Shown here: one piece after another, positions 33,771-45,690 of the stretch
Numbering within the stretch: position 1 is the stretch's first letter
Layout of the letters: each line of letters starts with the position of its first letter
NCBI GenBank assembly: GCA_023213395.1
Contig: CM041465.1
Location: 188,735,741 to 188,799,740 of the forward strand
Source of the DNA: Cycas panzhihuaensis
Lineage: Eukaryota; Cycadophyta
DNA length: 64,000 bases
Direction of reading: 5' to 3'
Translations under genes and position numbers: made by a program
Notes under the pieces: model-generated
Told to the model about the DNA's origin: nothing
The model's input: the letters and a program-made list of their open reading frames with translations, nothing else
The model's database searches: none

Positions 33771-34970
33771 TTAGGTTCTTCACACCATATGCGTCTGCAT
33801 AAGAGTTAGTTTTCATCACACCAACCTCTTGATGGTGGTGATGTGCTTATGGGAAATGAAGTTTTCTATAAGATAGTGGGAATTGGTAGTATCAGAAATA
33901 AAATGTTTGATGGTGTAGTGAGAATATTAACTGAAGTTATACATGTACCTGATCTAAAAATGAATCTAATTTCCTTAGGTTAACTAGATTTTAGTGGTTA
34001 TAAGTACATAGGTTATGAAGGAGTCTTAAAGGTATTAAAGGGTGCATTGTTTGTTATGAAGGCCTTAAAATAAATGAACCTTTACATTTTAGTGGGAAGT
34101 ATAGATGTTAGCCATGTAGTTATAGCATCAAAGATTATAGAAGATCCAACTCAATTATGGCATCAAAGAATTGGACACATGAGTGAGAGAGGACTTAAGG
34201 TGTTGATGAACTATAAGTTGCTTCCTAACTTTCAACTTTCATATTTGACTTCTTGTAAACATTATATTTTTAGAAAGTGGTATAGACTTAAGTTTAAAGT
34301 AAGGAGTCACACTAGTAAAGGTGTTTTGAATTACATACATTCAGATGTGTGGGGACCATCCCCTACAATATCTTATGGAAGATCATTGTACTTTATTATA
34401 TTTATAGATGATTACTCCATAAAGGTATGGGTCTATTTTTTGAAAAGGAAATCTAAAGTTGTTAGTGTGATTAAGTAGTTTAAGTCTCTGGTTAAGAAGA
34501 GAACTGATAGGTCAATCAAATGTTTAAGAACTGATAATGGAGGTGAGTTTAACTCCTTAGAGTTTGAGAACTATTATAGAGAAGCTAGGATCTAAAGGTA
34601 TAAAACCGGTAGCTATACTCTACAGTAGAATGGCATAACTAAGCACATGAATAAGACACTCTTAGAAAGAGTGAGAAAGATATTAAGTAATATAGATATG
34701 GAGTAGGGCTTATGGGTAGAAGTTGTTCAAACAACTTGTTATTTGGTAAATATGTCATAATCACTTACAATAGACTACAAGATTCCTGAAGAGGTATGGA
34801 CTGTACATCTAGGTGACTATTCAAATTTGAAAGTTTTTGGTTGTGATGCTTGTGCCTTGACTAATAAAAGTTAATGTTCAAAGTTAGACCTAAAATCCAA
34901 GAGATGTATCTTTTTTGGTTATGGTAATAGAGATGGTATGAAGGGATACAGGTTGTGGGATCCTACTACC
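33760..34970 (+). pseudogene. pol: Copia-L protease and integrase
   Basis: The protease active-site region reads LLDLGSSHHM near 33,760-33,790 (D-S-G changed to D-L-G). VIHVPDLKMNLISLG follows, the conserved protease end. The pre-integrase finger reads LWHQRIGHMSERGLKVL (34,155-34,205) and SCKHYIFRK, with one Cys lost. The integrase core follows: YIHSDVWGPSPT with the first Asp, YFIIFIDDYSIKVWVYFLKRKS (in two parts near 34,390-34,455), LRTDNGGEFNSLE with the second Asp (near 34,530), then NGITKHMNKTLLER, where the catalytic Glu of A-E-R-M-N is Lys. The open part spans 34,074-34,478. Stops are mostly TAG. Confidence 0.8.
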
Positions 34971-36770
34971 ACAAAATCACTATTAACAAAGATATTGTGT
35001 TTGATGAATCTCTATTTATAAAATTAGATAGTATAGAAGTTAAAGTAAAATAGGAGTAGAAAGCTAAATATCAATAGGTTAAGCTTGAGACCCAGCCATC
35101 TTTAGAAATAGAAGAGCAGGAAGACCTTTCTAAAGATGAATCTATAATAGATTTATAAGAGTATGTGAATACTCCTCCACCAACTATTAGAAGATCTACA
35201 TGAATTAGTCATCCACCTAACAAGTATAACCTTTCTATTTCTATTTCTTTGGTTTCTAATGATGGTGAGCTGACATGTTATCAGGAAGCAGTAGATGATA
35301 TCCATAGTGAGAAGTGGAAGAGGGCTATGTAGAAAGAGATAAATGCTTCAAAGAAAAATAGTTTATGGGACTTGGTAGAACTTCTATATGGTAGGAAGAT
35401 TATTGGTTATAAATGGGTTTTCAAGATGAAAATAGACATTGATGGAAAGGTTGATAAATACAGGGCAAGATTAGTGGCTAAAGGCTTTGCATAGAAAGTA
35501 GGTATTGACTTTTATAAGATCTTTTCACTAGTTGTTAAATTTATTTTAATTCAAGTTCTATTAGCATTGGTAGCTTCTCTTAATTTGGAGTTGGAGTAGT
35601 TAGATGTAAAAATAGATTTTTTGCATGGAGATTTAGATGAGGAGATCTATATGGATTAGCCAAAAGGTTTTGTATAGGATTGCAGGAAAAAACTTATTTG
35701 CAAGTTCAAGAAATCATTATATAGCCTGAAGTAATCACCCAGGTAATAGTACAAGAAATTTGATGCCTTTATATAGAGCCAAAAATTTAAAAGAAGTGAA
35801 TATGATCATTATATTTACTTTAAATTCTTGGACAATAGTTTATTCATTATCTTGGTATTATATGTTGATGACATGTTAGTTGCAAGTAAGAGCATGGCAG
35901 AAATCAACAAGTTAAAGGCTCAATTGGCTAGGACTTTTGATTTGAAGCATCTAGGAGCTACAAAACAAATCTTAGGTATGTAGATACAAAAAGATAGGAA
36001 AAATGGTAAGCCAATATTATCATAATAAAATTATATACAGAAGGTGCTAATTAGATTTGGTATGGAAAATGTAAAACCAATGAGTATCCCATTGGCTTCC
36101 CATTTCAAGCTTTCTTTGAGTATGAGTCCTAGTAATGAAGAAGAAAATGCTTATATATCTTATGTGCCTTATGCTAGTGTAGTAGAAAGTTTGATATATA
36201 ATATGGTATGTACAAGACCTGACATTTCACATGTAGTTAACAAGTTTATGGAAAATCCAAGAAAGAAACATTGGACAATAGTGAAATGGGTGCTTCGGTA
36301 TTTGAGGGGTATAAGTGACTATTGCATCACCTTTAAAGGTATAAGTAATTAGGTTTATGGATATGCTGATTTAGACTTTGTAGGAGATTTAGATAAGAGA
36401 AGGTCTACTTTAGGTTATGTATTTACTCTTGTAAATGGTATAGTTAGTTGGAAGTCAAATTTATAAAGTACAATTATATTATCAACTATAGAAGCAAAAT
36501 ATATTGCTACAGCACATGCTTGTAAAGAAGTAATCTAGTTGCAGGGTCTACTAGTTGAGCTTGGAAGGAAATAGGAAAAGGTAAAGGTATTTTTTGATAG
36601 TCAAAGTGCCATTTATTTAGTAAAGAATTTAGCTTATCATAGTAGAACAAAGCATATTACTCTTAAGTACCATTTTGTTAGGTAGCTTATGGAAGTAAGT
36701 GGAGTGGTACTTGAGAAGGTTAATACAAAATAGAAGTTCAAATAGTATTTGACTTCTCTTAGCTTGTAGA
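34970..36770 (+). pseudogene. pol: Copia-L reverse transcriptase and RNase H
   Basis: After a frame change near 34,970 one frame carries the rest. RT: W-x-x-A-M-x-K-E-I, LVELLYGRKIIGYKWVFKMK (near 35,370-35,430), YRARLVAKGFA, LDVKIDFLHGDLDEEIYMD, SLYSLK-x-SPR, and the catalytic YVDD intact at 35,861-35,872. RNase H: YADLDFVGDLDKRRSTLGY, SWKSNL, TIEAKYIA (normally T-E-A-E-Y, so one acidic residue is Lys), and FDSQSAIYLVKNLAYHSRTK. More than a dozen stops, mainly TAG at expected Gln, interrupt it. An intact YVDD does not make it functional. Confidence 0.82.
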
Positions 36771-36826
36771 AAAGTTGATGAATGGTCTAGGAAAGGTATT
36801 AGGTAAATTATTGTTAATGTGGAGAT

Positions 36827-37493
36827 TGTTAGATAATGTGATAATAATGTTTTAGAGGCTAAAACTTTGACAAGTTAGCAATGTGGTTTCTCTCCCAAAC
36901 TTCTGGAGGGGGATTCAAGGGAGGTGGGAGCTCCTCTTGGCTAGGAGAGTGTGGAGGAGCTAGAACCCCCCCTGCACCTGTAAAAAGGGGCGTTTAGGGG
37001 CAGTAGCCCCCAACCCAAAAAGCTAGTAGTGAAAACACACTAAATTGTAAAGAGAATCAGGGTCGTTCATTCAAAATACCCCAGATTTTATGGTTGAGAT
37101 TTATGCCTTGTATGACTCTCTCATATAGCCCAATTTAGGATGTTCTTTTCATTATGTTGATGGTGTTCGATGTATTAGATATATTGTATTGAGTAAAGGT
37201 AGCTGGTTGTTGTTGTTATCAACATTCTACTATAGATTATAAGCATTTATTTATTCTTGGATAATAAAGATCGATACCTTTCCTATGTGTATGTTTCCCT
37301 AGCACATTGCTAGGGTTTTACCATGTTATATCAAGTGTATATATGATGCTTTGACTTTATAATTCATTTATTATATTATCTGTACTTTAAAAACTTACAT
37401 GTTAAATTTTAATTTTGATTCTTATAACTAGTTGCAAAATAGGTTAGATCTTAGTGGCAATTTTTTAGTTATTGGGACCTGGTTTTCTCAACA
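36827..37493 (+). repeat. Copia-L 3' LTR
   Basis: 667 bp, TGTTAGATAATG to CTCAACA, with TSD TGAGG after it. Preceded by a purine tract. Includes the same G-rich block as the 5' LTR (36,900-37,015). Confidence 0.9.
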
Positions 37494-38030
37494 TGAGGGT
37501 TTCCATCCCCTACTTACTTATGGGGTAGATCCCCTCCATCCTTCTGGCTTGCTCCTCCTATAGGAGGGCATTTAGGGAAAAACCCCCTTTTGCATCCCAC
37601 TTCCCATATAATGTAACTAATTTCTTCCTTTTTCCCCCATTAAGGGGGACTCGTGGCACTTTATGTGCCACCTTATCATACTTCCACTCCCCAAGGGGTG
37701 ATAGCCTATATCGCCCTCTCCTATTATACTCAAACATAAGGTGGGCTAAGGAACCCTTAACCACCTCTATACCTTGTTTACTTATACCTAGGTTTGGTCC
37801 CTTCCCATCAATTGGAATAGACCCTTATGCCACACCTTGATATATCCCTCACTAATAAGGACATACCTATTATCCTATACCTCTATATTATTTATTCCAC
37901 ACTAAAGTGGGATATTATCCTTCACTTACATATCCTCCTTCTGACCCTCTAATCCAATCAGAGGTATGTCCTTTCATAGACTATAGGTCAAGCCCTCTTT
38001 CCATGGAAGCCTTAAGAACTAACCTCCTCC
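37494..38030 (+). pseudogene. gag: Tat-H gag N-terminal region, right of Copia-L
   Basis: Continuation of the gag split at 32,169. Plus-strand frame rich in Pro, Tyr and Ser with few stops (for example FPPLRGTRGTLCATLSYFHS near 37,650, then DPYATP). It leads directly into the gag core at 38,040. No domain is recognised. Confidence 0.45.
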
Positions 38031-39650
38031 CCATTTACTAGAAGTGCCTAAATTCAATGGTACTTCATCCTAAGACCTTGTTGATCATATCAAGGTATTT
38101 TCCATGGAATGCATCAATTATTAGGCTTATGACCACATTTTGATAAAGCTCTTCCCTAGGTCACTCCAGGGAGACACTCTCAAGTGGTTATATTACCTCT
38201 TAGCCCATTTGATTAGCCCCTTCTAATAATTAGATGACTTATTTCTCAACTATTTCAATATTGTATGACTATTTGAGAGTGGGGGTAAAGGCCTTCTCTT
38301 GCTTAAACAAGGTTAGGATAAGATCAACTGAGATTTCATTTGCTACATCCATAAACTCCTTCATTCCTCAAAGGCCACATTATCTGAGGATTTGAAAAGA
38401 GATATATTTGTAACTGCCTTGTGCCTAAAGATCTATAATGAGGTCCTCAAAATAAGGGTGATACATGTGATTTGACCATTACTAAATTCTTAGCCCTAGA
38501 GTCTATTAAAATCTAAGTCTATCTCAAGAAGATTAATAGAAACACATCATGTTGCGAGGTACCACCTCCTTCTAATGAACAAGGCGGGGGGGGGGGGGCG
38601 GGGGGGGCAATAACCTTTATCTATGTTCTTTATTAGGACATCTAATAAGACCATGGAACCCTTCACTTTTGTTATTTATTCCCTTGAATGGGCACTAAGA
38701 TAATCTTCAACCATTATAAAACCAAAGTGAACCATGACCTCAAGTGCATAGTTATAGAGTAGTCCATCAAATTGCCTAAAATATAACACCAATAAAAGAG
38801 GGCCCTAAGCCTTCATAAGGGAAGAGGCCAAGGCCCCATCCTACAAAGAAATGGTAACCTGTCCATGGTTAGTGTACCCATGATGATTTCTAGTATTAAA
38901 CTTAACACCTTAAACTTGCACCACTAAGGGATCCTCCATCCCAAACTCATTGATATCAAACCTTAACCAATTAATCCATCATGATACCTTCCTTGATCAT
39001 GATACCTCTAACCAAGCACTACCACCCCAAAACAATTGATTTAGGGGTTTCCTTCAACTTAATGAAAGGGTACCCCTCCTTCCTCTTTATCAAATCAACC
39101 CAAGGGCAAAGCCCCAATCGATTCATCATGTCCCTTGAGCCCTATGACTCAAAGTACATCATCATGCTCTAATTCTAAGGGAAAGAGGATCATCTATATG
39201 CTTGAAATGACTCAAGTATACCATGTGATGCACTCATAGGTAGTGAAGGAGGCCAATGAGGCCTCTACTTCTCAATGATAACCTCCTTTAGAGACTCCCC
39301 CTACTAAGATCCTAATCATCCTAAAGACCATACCCATTTGATTGGGATAATATGATTTTAGGAGGGCCCTCCCTTAACCCATGGATAAGGGGAACACCTT
39401 CTCTATTATTGAGGAGCTTAACACCATATCCACTAAAGTGTCCATGATAGACATCTTATAGAGCTACCTTAATCAACAAGCCCTTCTCTTGGAGGCACTT
39501 GGTTAAAAAGAGGATCTTATCCATGTAATGGGAGCCACATCATGTGGCCCACCCTTCATTTCTTTTGATCCACATGATCTACCATCTGCGACTAAGAGAT
39601 AACTCCATTAGCATTACCCTTTTACCATCATAATTGAAACACCTAACTTC
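38030..39650 (+). pseudogene. gag: Tat-H gag core and gag-protease linker
   Basis: Gag capsid core at about 38,040-38,480. It reads CLNSMVLHPKTL (for L-x-x-F-x-G-T-x-D-P), then FSMECINYQ-like sequence, HILIKLFPRSLQGDTLKWLY (normally L-x-G-x-A-x-x-W-Y) and LDDLFLNYFNIV. This matches the Tat gag pattern with the F-P-x-S-L-x-G-x-A-x-x-W-Y block. After it come a poly-G run (38,585-38,607) that breaks the frame and a long linker with only short open stretches, in which I see no zinc knuckle. Several frames are needed to read it. Inactive. Confidence 0.65.
38585..38607. repeat. Poly-G run
   Basis: A G homopolymer interrupted once by C, in an otherwise AT-rich region inside Tat-H gag. The length may be unreliable because of sequencing or assembly error. 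Any frame call across it is unsafe. Confidence 0.85.
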
Positions 39651-39960
39651 ACCCTAAAGATAATGGTTATAGATAATGGTTCCTTAGTTAATGCAATGCC
39701 CATCTAGATGATTAAGAAATTAGTCATTGAGGCTCTTAAGTCTATCCCTTGGAAATTCAAAGGGTACAATGGGAGTGAGAAGGTTCCCTTAGGGATAATG
39801 ACCCTAGCTTTCATCCTTGAAGATAAGACCATCCACACTGACATCGTTATCCTAAACATCATTTTGATTAGAACCTCCTTTAGGTTGATCTTGGTTAGAC
39901 TAAATGGGGGCAATTTGCTCTTCGATATGGGTCCAACTTTAATTTATCCATAAGGGGAAA
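39650..39960 (+). pseudogene. pol: Tat-H aspartic protease
   Basis: Retropepsin-like domain. VIDNGSLVNAMP lies at 39,666-39,701 with the active-site box D-N-G-S (39,672-39,683), the form usual in Tat/Ogre proteases. It is followed by MIKKLVIEALKSIP, FKGYNGSEKVPLGIMTLAF, TDIVILNII and SFRLILVR, which occupies the place of the I-L-G-R-P-W motif. The open run is 39,708-39,953. The catalytic box is intact, unlike the other proteases in the window, but the flanking polyprotein is broken. Confidence 0.75.
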
Positions 39961-41330
39961 ATTCAAGTTATGGACCAAGAGCTTCCTCCCTCTCAAACAT
40001 CTAACCTAGCCAACCAGTCCATATTTGGCACTATGGATGGAGATGAGGAACACTCTAAACCATCCATAGATGTCTTCTTTGAAGAAGAAATACCTTATAA
40101 AGGGGAAGATCCCCCTCTTTTCTAAAAAAATTTAGTATGCTTTGCCCTTATAGGCATTGGCAATTATGGCTACCTTGCCATCTTAAGTGACCCATAGTCC
40201 AAAGATAATGAATATAAACCACCCCCATGCTAGGTGGATCTCCTTTCCACCATTTGAGGATAGGCATGCCATTTAGATACCCCTCCTCCTTTTGACCCAC
40301 ACACATAAACCTTGGGCCCTTCCCAATGATAGTGTGATTTTAATAAAAGTGCTTAAGCATGGTCTCCCCAACCACCCCCATATAGGGAATCTCCTTACTT
40401 ACAAGCTTGTATGGCCTGTTATACATCCTAATTACCACATAACAAGCATCCTAATTGGCTCAATGTTGGTCCACCAATGACTATGCTTAATGAGTATCTC
40501 TCTCCTCTCCTTATTTGACCCACTTTACAAGGGAGATTTGCTTGACATATTACTAGTGAATTATATGACTCTATATTTGGCCCTTCCTTAGTCATATCTC
40601 TCTTGCCTCAAACTATTAATATAATTTAATACATATGGAACCAATTGACTCTCACAACACTAACTGAAGAGCCAAACTAGGGCCCCCTTATATATCATTC
40701 TGATGAGGACTCTAAGTCCATATTTTCCCATGACAAGTTAATTATATATGACCTTGAACCACTAAGGACCTTCTCTCCTTCCATAAAGAGTTGACCCATT
40801 ATGCAAGTTGACTCTAACTCTTTCAAATAGTCTGCTCATTATGTGGAGTGGGTAATAGGACATTATGAGTTCTTATTAGAATTGCATTTACCTCCACCTC
40901 TTGTAAGTAAAATTATCTACAAAATAGATTGCTTTAAGAATGACTAAGCCCTTCTTAAGCATCTAGGAGGGTCATCACCCAATCTTCCATTTAGACACCA
41001 CAAATTAGGATTCTAGAGGTGCCTTTAAATTGGTTCTCCTTTGGTTGAACCCAACATAACCAATGTTTCTTTTGATCCTTCAATAGACCAAGCCCCTCCT
41101 CATTTTGAGGAGGGAAATGTCCCATGTACTAAAGCAATGAGGGATATTGTCCTTGCTTTGGACATAATTATTAAGATTAGGGTCAATATTCCCCCCAAGA
41201 GGTTAAGGAGTATATAGAACTCTTTCAAGAGTTTTGAAACATATTTGCTTGGGATTACACTGACATAAAAGGGCTTGACCCTAACATTATCACCTATAAT
41301 TTAAAAATGATTATAGGTGTTAGGTCTATT
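39960..41330 (+). pseudogene. Tat-H protease-RT linker
   Basis: Plus-strand decayed sequence linking protease to RT. Short segments are protein-like (LPPPLVSKIIYKID near 40,890-40,930 and EVKEYIELFQ-like near 41,210). The latter is the usual pre-RT E-x-x-x-L-x-x-F-x-D-x-F-A-W motif, seen here as FETYLLGITLT-like sequence. No extra domain is recognised. The linker length is comparable with that in Tat-K and Tat-A. Confidence 0.45.
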
Positions 41331-42640
41331 AGGTAAACATAAAGGTATTTACATCCTAAGCTTTCGACTACTATATATATGGAGGTTGAAAAGTTACACA
41401 ATGTTAGCCTCATCACCTCCATAAATCACCCTAAATGGGTGTCTAACATTATACCAGTGACCAAAAGGAATAGGATGATATGCATTTGCATAGACTTCAG
41501 GGACATCAATAATGCATGTCCCAAAGATAACTTATGTCTCCTATTCATTAACTAAATCATTGACAAAACCACTTGGTTCAAAGTGATGTCCTTAATGAAT
41601 GTCTTCTTAGGATACAATCAAATTCAAATCTCACCTGAAGATCACCATAAGATAACTTTCACAACTCCCTAGGGGACATTCACTTGTAAAGTAATGTCTT
41701 TTAGCCTCAAGAATGTTGGTGCCACATATTGATGTGCCATGCATTTTATTTTTCATAACCTCATTAATAAGATTCTTGAGGTCTTTATGGATGATCTAAT
41801 GGACCTCTCATGTAAGAGAGTCGATCACCCTACAGACCTAGGGAAGATATTCCTTAGGTGCCAAAAATACCATATTAGCCTCAATTTACTTAAATGCATA
41901 TTTATTATTATGGCCAAAAAACTATTAAGCTTCTTCATATCATAATAAGGGGTCCAAGTTGATCCTAACAAGGTTAGTCATCATAGAGATGCCCCTATTG
42001 AAAACCCAATGATAAATTAAGTTATTTTTAGGTTGCTTGGGCTTCTTAAGGTGTTTCTTGGTAGATTTTTCCATAAATACAAAGTCATTGACTAATTTCC
42101 TCAAAAATAGGACCCTCTTTGCCTAGTCCCCTAGCCCAAGAAGCTTTCTAAGAGCTCAAGTGAGCTTTTATCTCTACAATCTCTTATCTCTACCCCTACT
42201 TTAACCTCATATATGTTCGATCGAGCATTCATTTTATACACATCTACAACATAAGAGTTTATCAATGCCATGCTCACCTAAGAAGACAACTCAGAAATCA
42301 AAAGGATCATTTATTTTATAAGTCAAACCCTTGTTGTGGCTGAGGTAAACTACACCCCAATAAAGAAGGAGTGTTTAGATTTAGTCTATATTATTAAGAA
42401 GTTGAGGCTCCTTAGCAACACCACCCATGTAATCATCCAATTGGATATATTATATTATCTCATGATGAGGTCTAATTTAATAAGAAGAATAGGCAAATAG
42501 GCCATCCTCCTATAAGAGTATGACCTTAAGGTTATCAACCACAAGTCCAAACATGAGATGGTAGTGGCCAAGTAACTTGCTCTAACCCATTAGTCAATGA
42601 CTCATTACTTGATGAAACAATCCTCATCCTTCAACAAACT
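41330..42640 (+). pseudogene. pol: Tat-H reverse transcriptase and RNase H
   Basis: RT: VEKLHNVSLI, HPKWVSNIIPVTKRNRMICI, IDFRDINNACPKDN (near 41,490-41,540, a Tat signature), GYNQIQISPEDHHKITFTTP, FSLKNVGATY (for F-G-L-K-N-A-G-A-T-Y), and the catalytic box as FMDD at about 41,770. RNase H: FILYTSTT (the first catalytic Asp block), IYFISQTLVVAEVNYTPIKK near 42,310-42,370, KKLRLLSNTTHVII, and INHKSKHEMVVAK. These are clear Ty3/gypsy features in the right order and spacing. The D of the first RNase H motif (L-Y-x-D/A-x-S) is not evident. Stops are present. Inactive. Confidence 0.78.
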
Positions 42641-43910
42641 GAGGAGCACATGTCAATAGATGATAAATAGCATAATGAGATCATTCACTACCTAACCTAA
42701 TAAAAATACCGAGTCGATGCTAGCAAAAGGTAAAGTCATATGTAAGGACCTCTACTTTCTAATACTTCCTTATTAAGGATGTATTGTATAAGAGGTTGTT
42801 CAATGGCATCCTCTTCAAGTGTATCAATCCTAATGAGAGGGACCAAGTCCTTTGAGAATACCAAAACAACATTTATGAAGGCCATTTTATAGGATAATCT
42901 ATGGCCTAAAGGATCCTTTGCATGGGATTCTATTGGCCCACTTTATTTAATACCCATGCCTATACACAATAATGTTGAAAATGCCAAGAGCATTCTAATG
43001 TTATCTTTTAATCCTCTAAGGTGTTATACACTATAATGTCACCATAGCCATTTTCTCAATAGGATCTTGACCTCATTTGGGCCATAACTCCCCCATGCTT
43101 AGCCTAATATAAATTTATTATAATGGCAATAGAATATTTTATAAAATAGGTTGAGTTGATCCCACTTTCCTTTACAATAGGCAAGACAATTATCACTTTC
43201 ATCTTTTAACATATCATCCAAAAATATGGAGTCCCAAATGTTTTAATTATAAACAATGGGACCCTATTTTGTAATAAAGGAATAAATGAGCTTTATGAGA
43301 AGTTTAAAATTTCTTATAAAACTTTGTCCATATACTACCCCTAAGCTAATGGCTAGATTGAAGCCTTTAATAACACCTTGATCAATATTTTTAAGAAGGC
43401 CATTACCCAATCATAATGGTATTGGCACTTATAACTTTACCCCACCCTTTGGGCCTATTAAACGTCTATTAAGATAGCCATAAGTATGACTTTGTTTTCA
43501 TTAGTCTATAGATTAGAAGTGGTCTTTACCCTCAAAGTAAAGATCCTATCTTTATAGATGTCTCTAAAGGAGTTTATAGACAAAGAATGATATTATTAAG
43601 CCCATCTCCTAGACCTTGAAGCACTTGATGAAAAATGCTTTTCTACTTACTAGGCTAATCTAGCATCTAAAGCCAAGGGATATGAATCTCTCAATAAACA
43701 TGTACAATTGTAACCCTTAGTCCCTTGGGACAAAGTTATTAAACTTGAATACTTACATAATAGACTATTTAAATTTAGCCCTAAATAGGTAGGTTTATTC
43801 ATGGTTATTAAAATCCTCAATAATAGGGTATACTGGATTACTACATTGAAGGGCCTCAAGTTCAAAAAAATTGTTAATAGGAAATTCCTTAAGAGGTTCT
43901 ATAGTTGACC
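42640..43910 (+). pseudogene. pol: Tat-H integrase
   Basis: The integrase finger is poorly preserved (42,780-42,960). The core reads LIPLSFTIGKTIITFIFQ, YGVPNVLIINNGT (near 43,230-43,260; the catalytic Asp of I-x-D-N-G-T is Asn) and ANGQIEAFNNTLI, where the catalytic Glu position is kept (near 43,350). It continues PTLWAYQTSIK-like, then a C-terminal module VGLFMVIKILNNRVYWI (the G-P-Y/F motif) and FLKRFYS at 43,890-43,905. The ending corresponds to YLRKFYA in Tat-K. Several frames are needed. With the Asp lost it cannot catalyse strand transfer. Confidence 0.72.
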
Positions 43911-44402
43911 TCTTTACCCCCAAATATTGGGTGTACCCTACCTATAGTATGAGTCTAAACTTCCAATAAGCTCTGATATGAGCCTAAACTACTGATATGC
44001 TCTAAAATGAGCCTAAACTACCTTTATTCATAAGGTCTATTATCCCCATTAGGGGCACGGTACTGTGTTGCACTTATCACATGTCATGTCCTCTACCATA
44101 TGTAAGGATATCACCCTATATGATCACCTAACTCTAAAATGAGCCTAAACTACTTTCACCGGTAGAATCAATTACCCCCATAAGGGGCATCTTGCACGTT
44201 GTATTCACTACCCTATTATAATCCTTAGCCACTAGCTGGACCTTATCCCATAAGTGTATCTTTACTCTGTCACGAGTATAAATTGTCACATGTAAATACC
44301 ATTTACAAAAAATCTAATATATATATATATATATATATATAGCGAGAGAGAGAGAGAGAGAGATACATACATACATATATACACACATACATACATACAT
44401 AC

Positions 44403-44440
<38 letters not shown>

Positions 44441-44618
44441 AGATATAGATAGATGTATGTATATACTTTTTGCCACTGCATACCTATCGAGTGTAGCTCC
44501 CCACTACATAGATATACATACATACACACACACACACACACATATATCTGTGTGTGTGTGTGTATGTATGTGTGTGTGTGTGTGTATGTGTGTGTGTATG
44601 TATGTATATATGTATGTA

Positions 44619-44658
<40 letters not shown>

Positions 44659-45690
44659 GAGAGATGTATATGTATATATATATTTTTTGCCATTGCATAC
44701 CCATTGAGTGTAGCTCCCCACTACATACCTCTCAACCATGTTATCAACACATAGGTCCCTTCTATTACCCCTCTAATTATCAATTGAGATTTAGATGCCA
44801 CTAACTTCCCCTTTGCTAACTTTATTCATGTATTTTCACACTCAAAGAGTAGCATCCTTTCTAACTTGTGGCTTTTATATTGCCTTGGTACCACCCATCC
44901 ATTATTCTATTTGATTCGTAGCTCAAATGTGAGCTTATAGTATCTTCCACTTAGTCCTTGTTATCGTTGGATATCTTAGTTCTCCATGGTCACTGACTTG
45001 AGGACCTCATTCCATGCATGTACCATAATAGGCACTCAAGGTATTCACATGAATTATCTTTTATATCCCATAGTTCAACCGTCCTTATTAGTCTCTTATG
45101 GTTTGGTTGTCCTCTCTGTTAAAGCATAGTTGATACAAGCTCACTTAATATCCCTATGGTCTAATTTACCTCCATACTTACCTCACACCCTCTAAGCAAT
45201 ATACATATATGCTCCCGTAAGGCCAAGAAAAGGAGAGAAAGAAAAGAAAAAAAAAAAAAAAGGGAAAATTAAAAAAAAATAAAAAATAAAACAAATAAAA
45301 ATAAAATAGAGTATCAAATATAATACATTTTAAGGTAGTATATTCACCACCACCTTCTTAGCATCTAAGGTAGGTTACATAATATTCTAGTCCTCACCTA
45401 TTATTTGTAGGCTAGGTCAAGTTGAGTCAGCTATTTAGGACCTTTGGATTTGGTTGGTTAGATCCACCATGGTCTTAATCATGATCCAAACCTATCTAGT
45501 ATAGTTATCACTTCATATGGGTCTTAAAGAAGGTTGTGATACTAACATATAATCATTCTTGAGGATTAGGTTTTACTTATTATTTTAGTTAGAATAGCAT
45601 GTCCTCCTAAGTCCTTCTAATAATTAGTTGATTTATACCACATTTCCCTATTCAGTGACTTCACCTTAAGTTATCTTTATATGTATCCCC
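43910..45690 (+). repeat. Tat-H post-integrase spacer, repeat-rich
   Basis: Non-coding spacer between integrase and the second RNase H. It holds several copies of a short motif like CTCTGATATGAGCCTAAACT (43,947-44,155), a compound microsatellite with duplicated flanks (44,314-44,727) and an A-rich run (45,236-45,300). The A-rich run is matched, in reverse, by 58,920-59,010 in Tat-K. No gene is visible. Confidence 0.65.
44314..44727. repeat. Compound microsatellite with duplicated flank
   Basis: Runs of (TA)n, (GA)n, (CATA)n, (GATA)n, (CA)n and (TG)n. The segment TTTTTGCCACTGCATACC...GTAGCTCCCCACTACATA at about 44,467-44,510 recurs at about 44,683-44,727, a tandem duplication with a period of about 216 bp that includes part of the microsatellite. 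Long open frames on both strands (His/Thr/Tyr- or Cys/Val-rich) are artefacts of the repeats. Confidence 0.9.

Larger units (their letters stand above)
32170..37493 (+). mobile_element. Copia-L: complete Ty1/copia element, plus strand
   Basis: LTRs at 32,170-32,830 and 36,827-37,493 start TGTTAGATAA and end A(T/C)A. A degenerate tRNA-iMet PBS (TGGTATTAAAGCC, 32,833-32,845) and a purine tract (GTGGAGAT, ending 36,826) flank the interior. Target duplication is TGGGG (32,165-32,169) against TGAGG (37,494-37,498), one transition apart. Gag, protease, integrase, RT and RNase H are in copia order. It lies inside Tat-H gag. The solo LTR at 61,154-61,772 is the same family. Confidence 0.9.

Noticed and set aside
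37558-37764. 68-residue minus-strand open frame
   Set aside because: It is antisense to the Tat-H gag region and has no recognisable motif.
44314-44804. Five overlapping open frames of 66-141 residues with His/Thr/Tyr or Cys/Val/Met repeats
   Set aside because: All are produced by the microsatellite runs. There is no codon or domain evidence.
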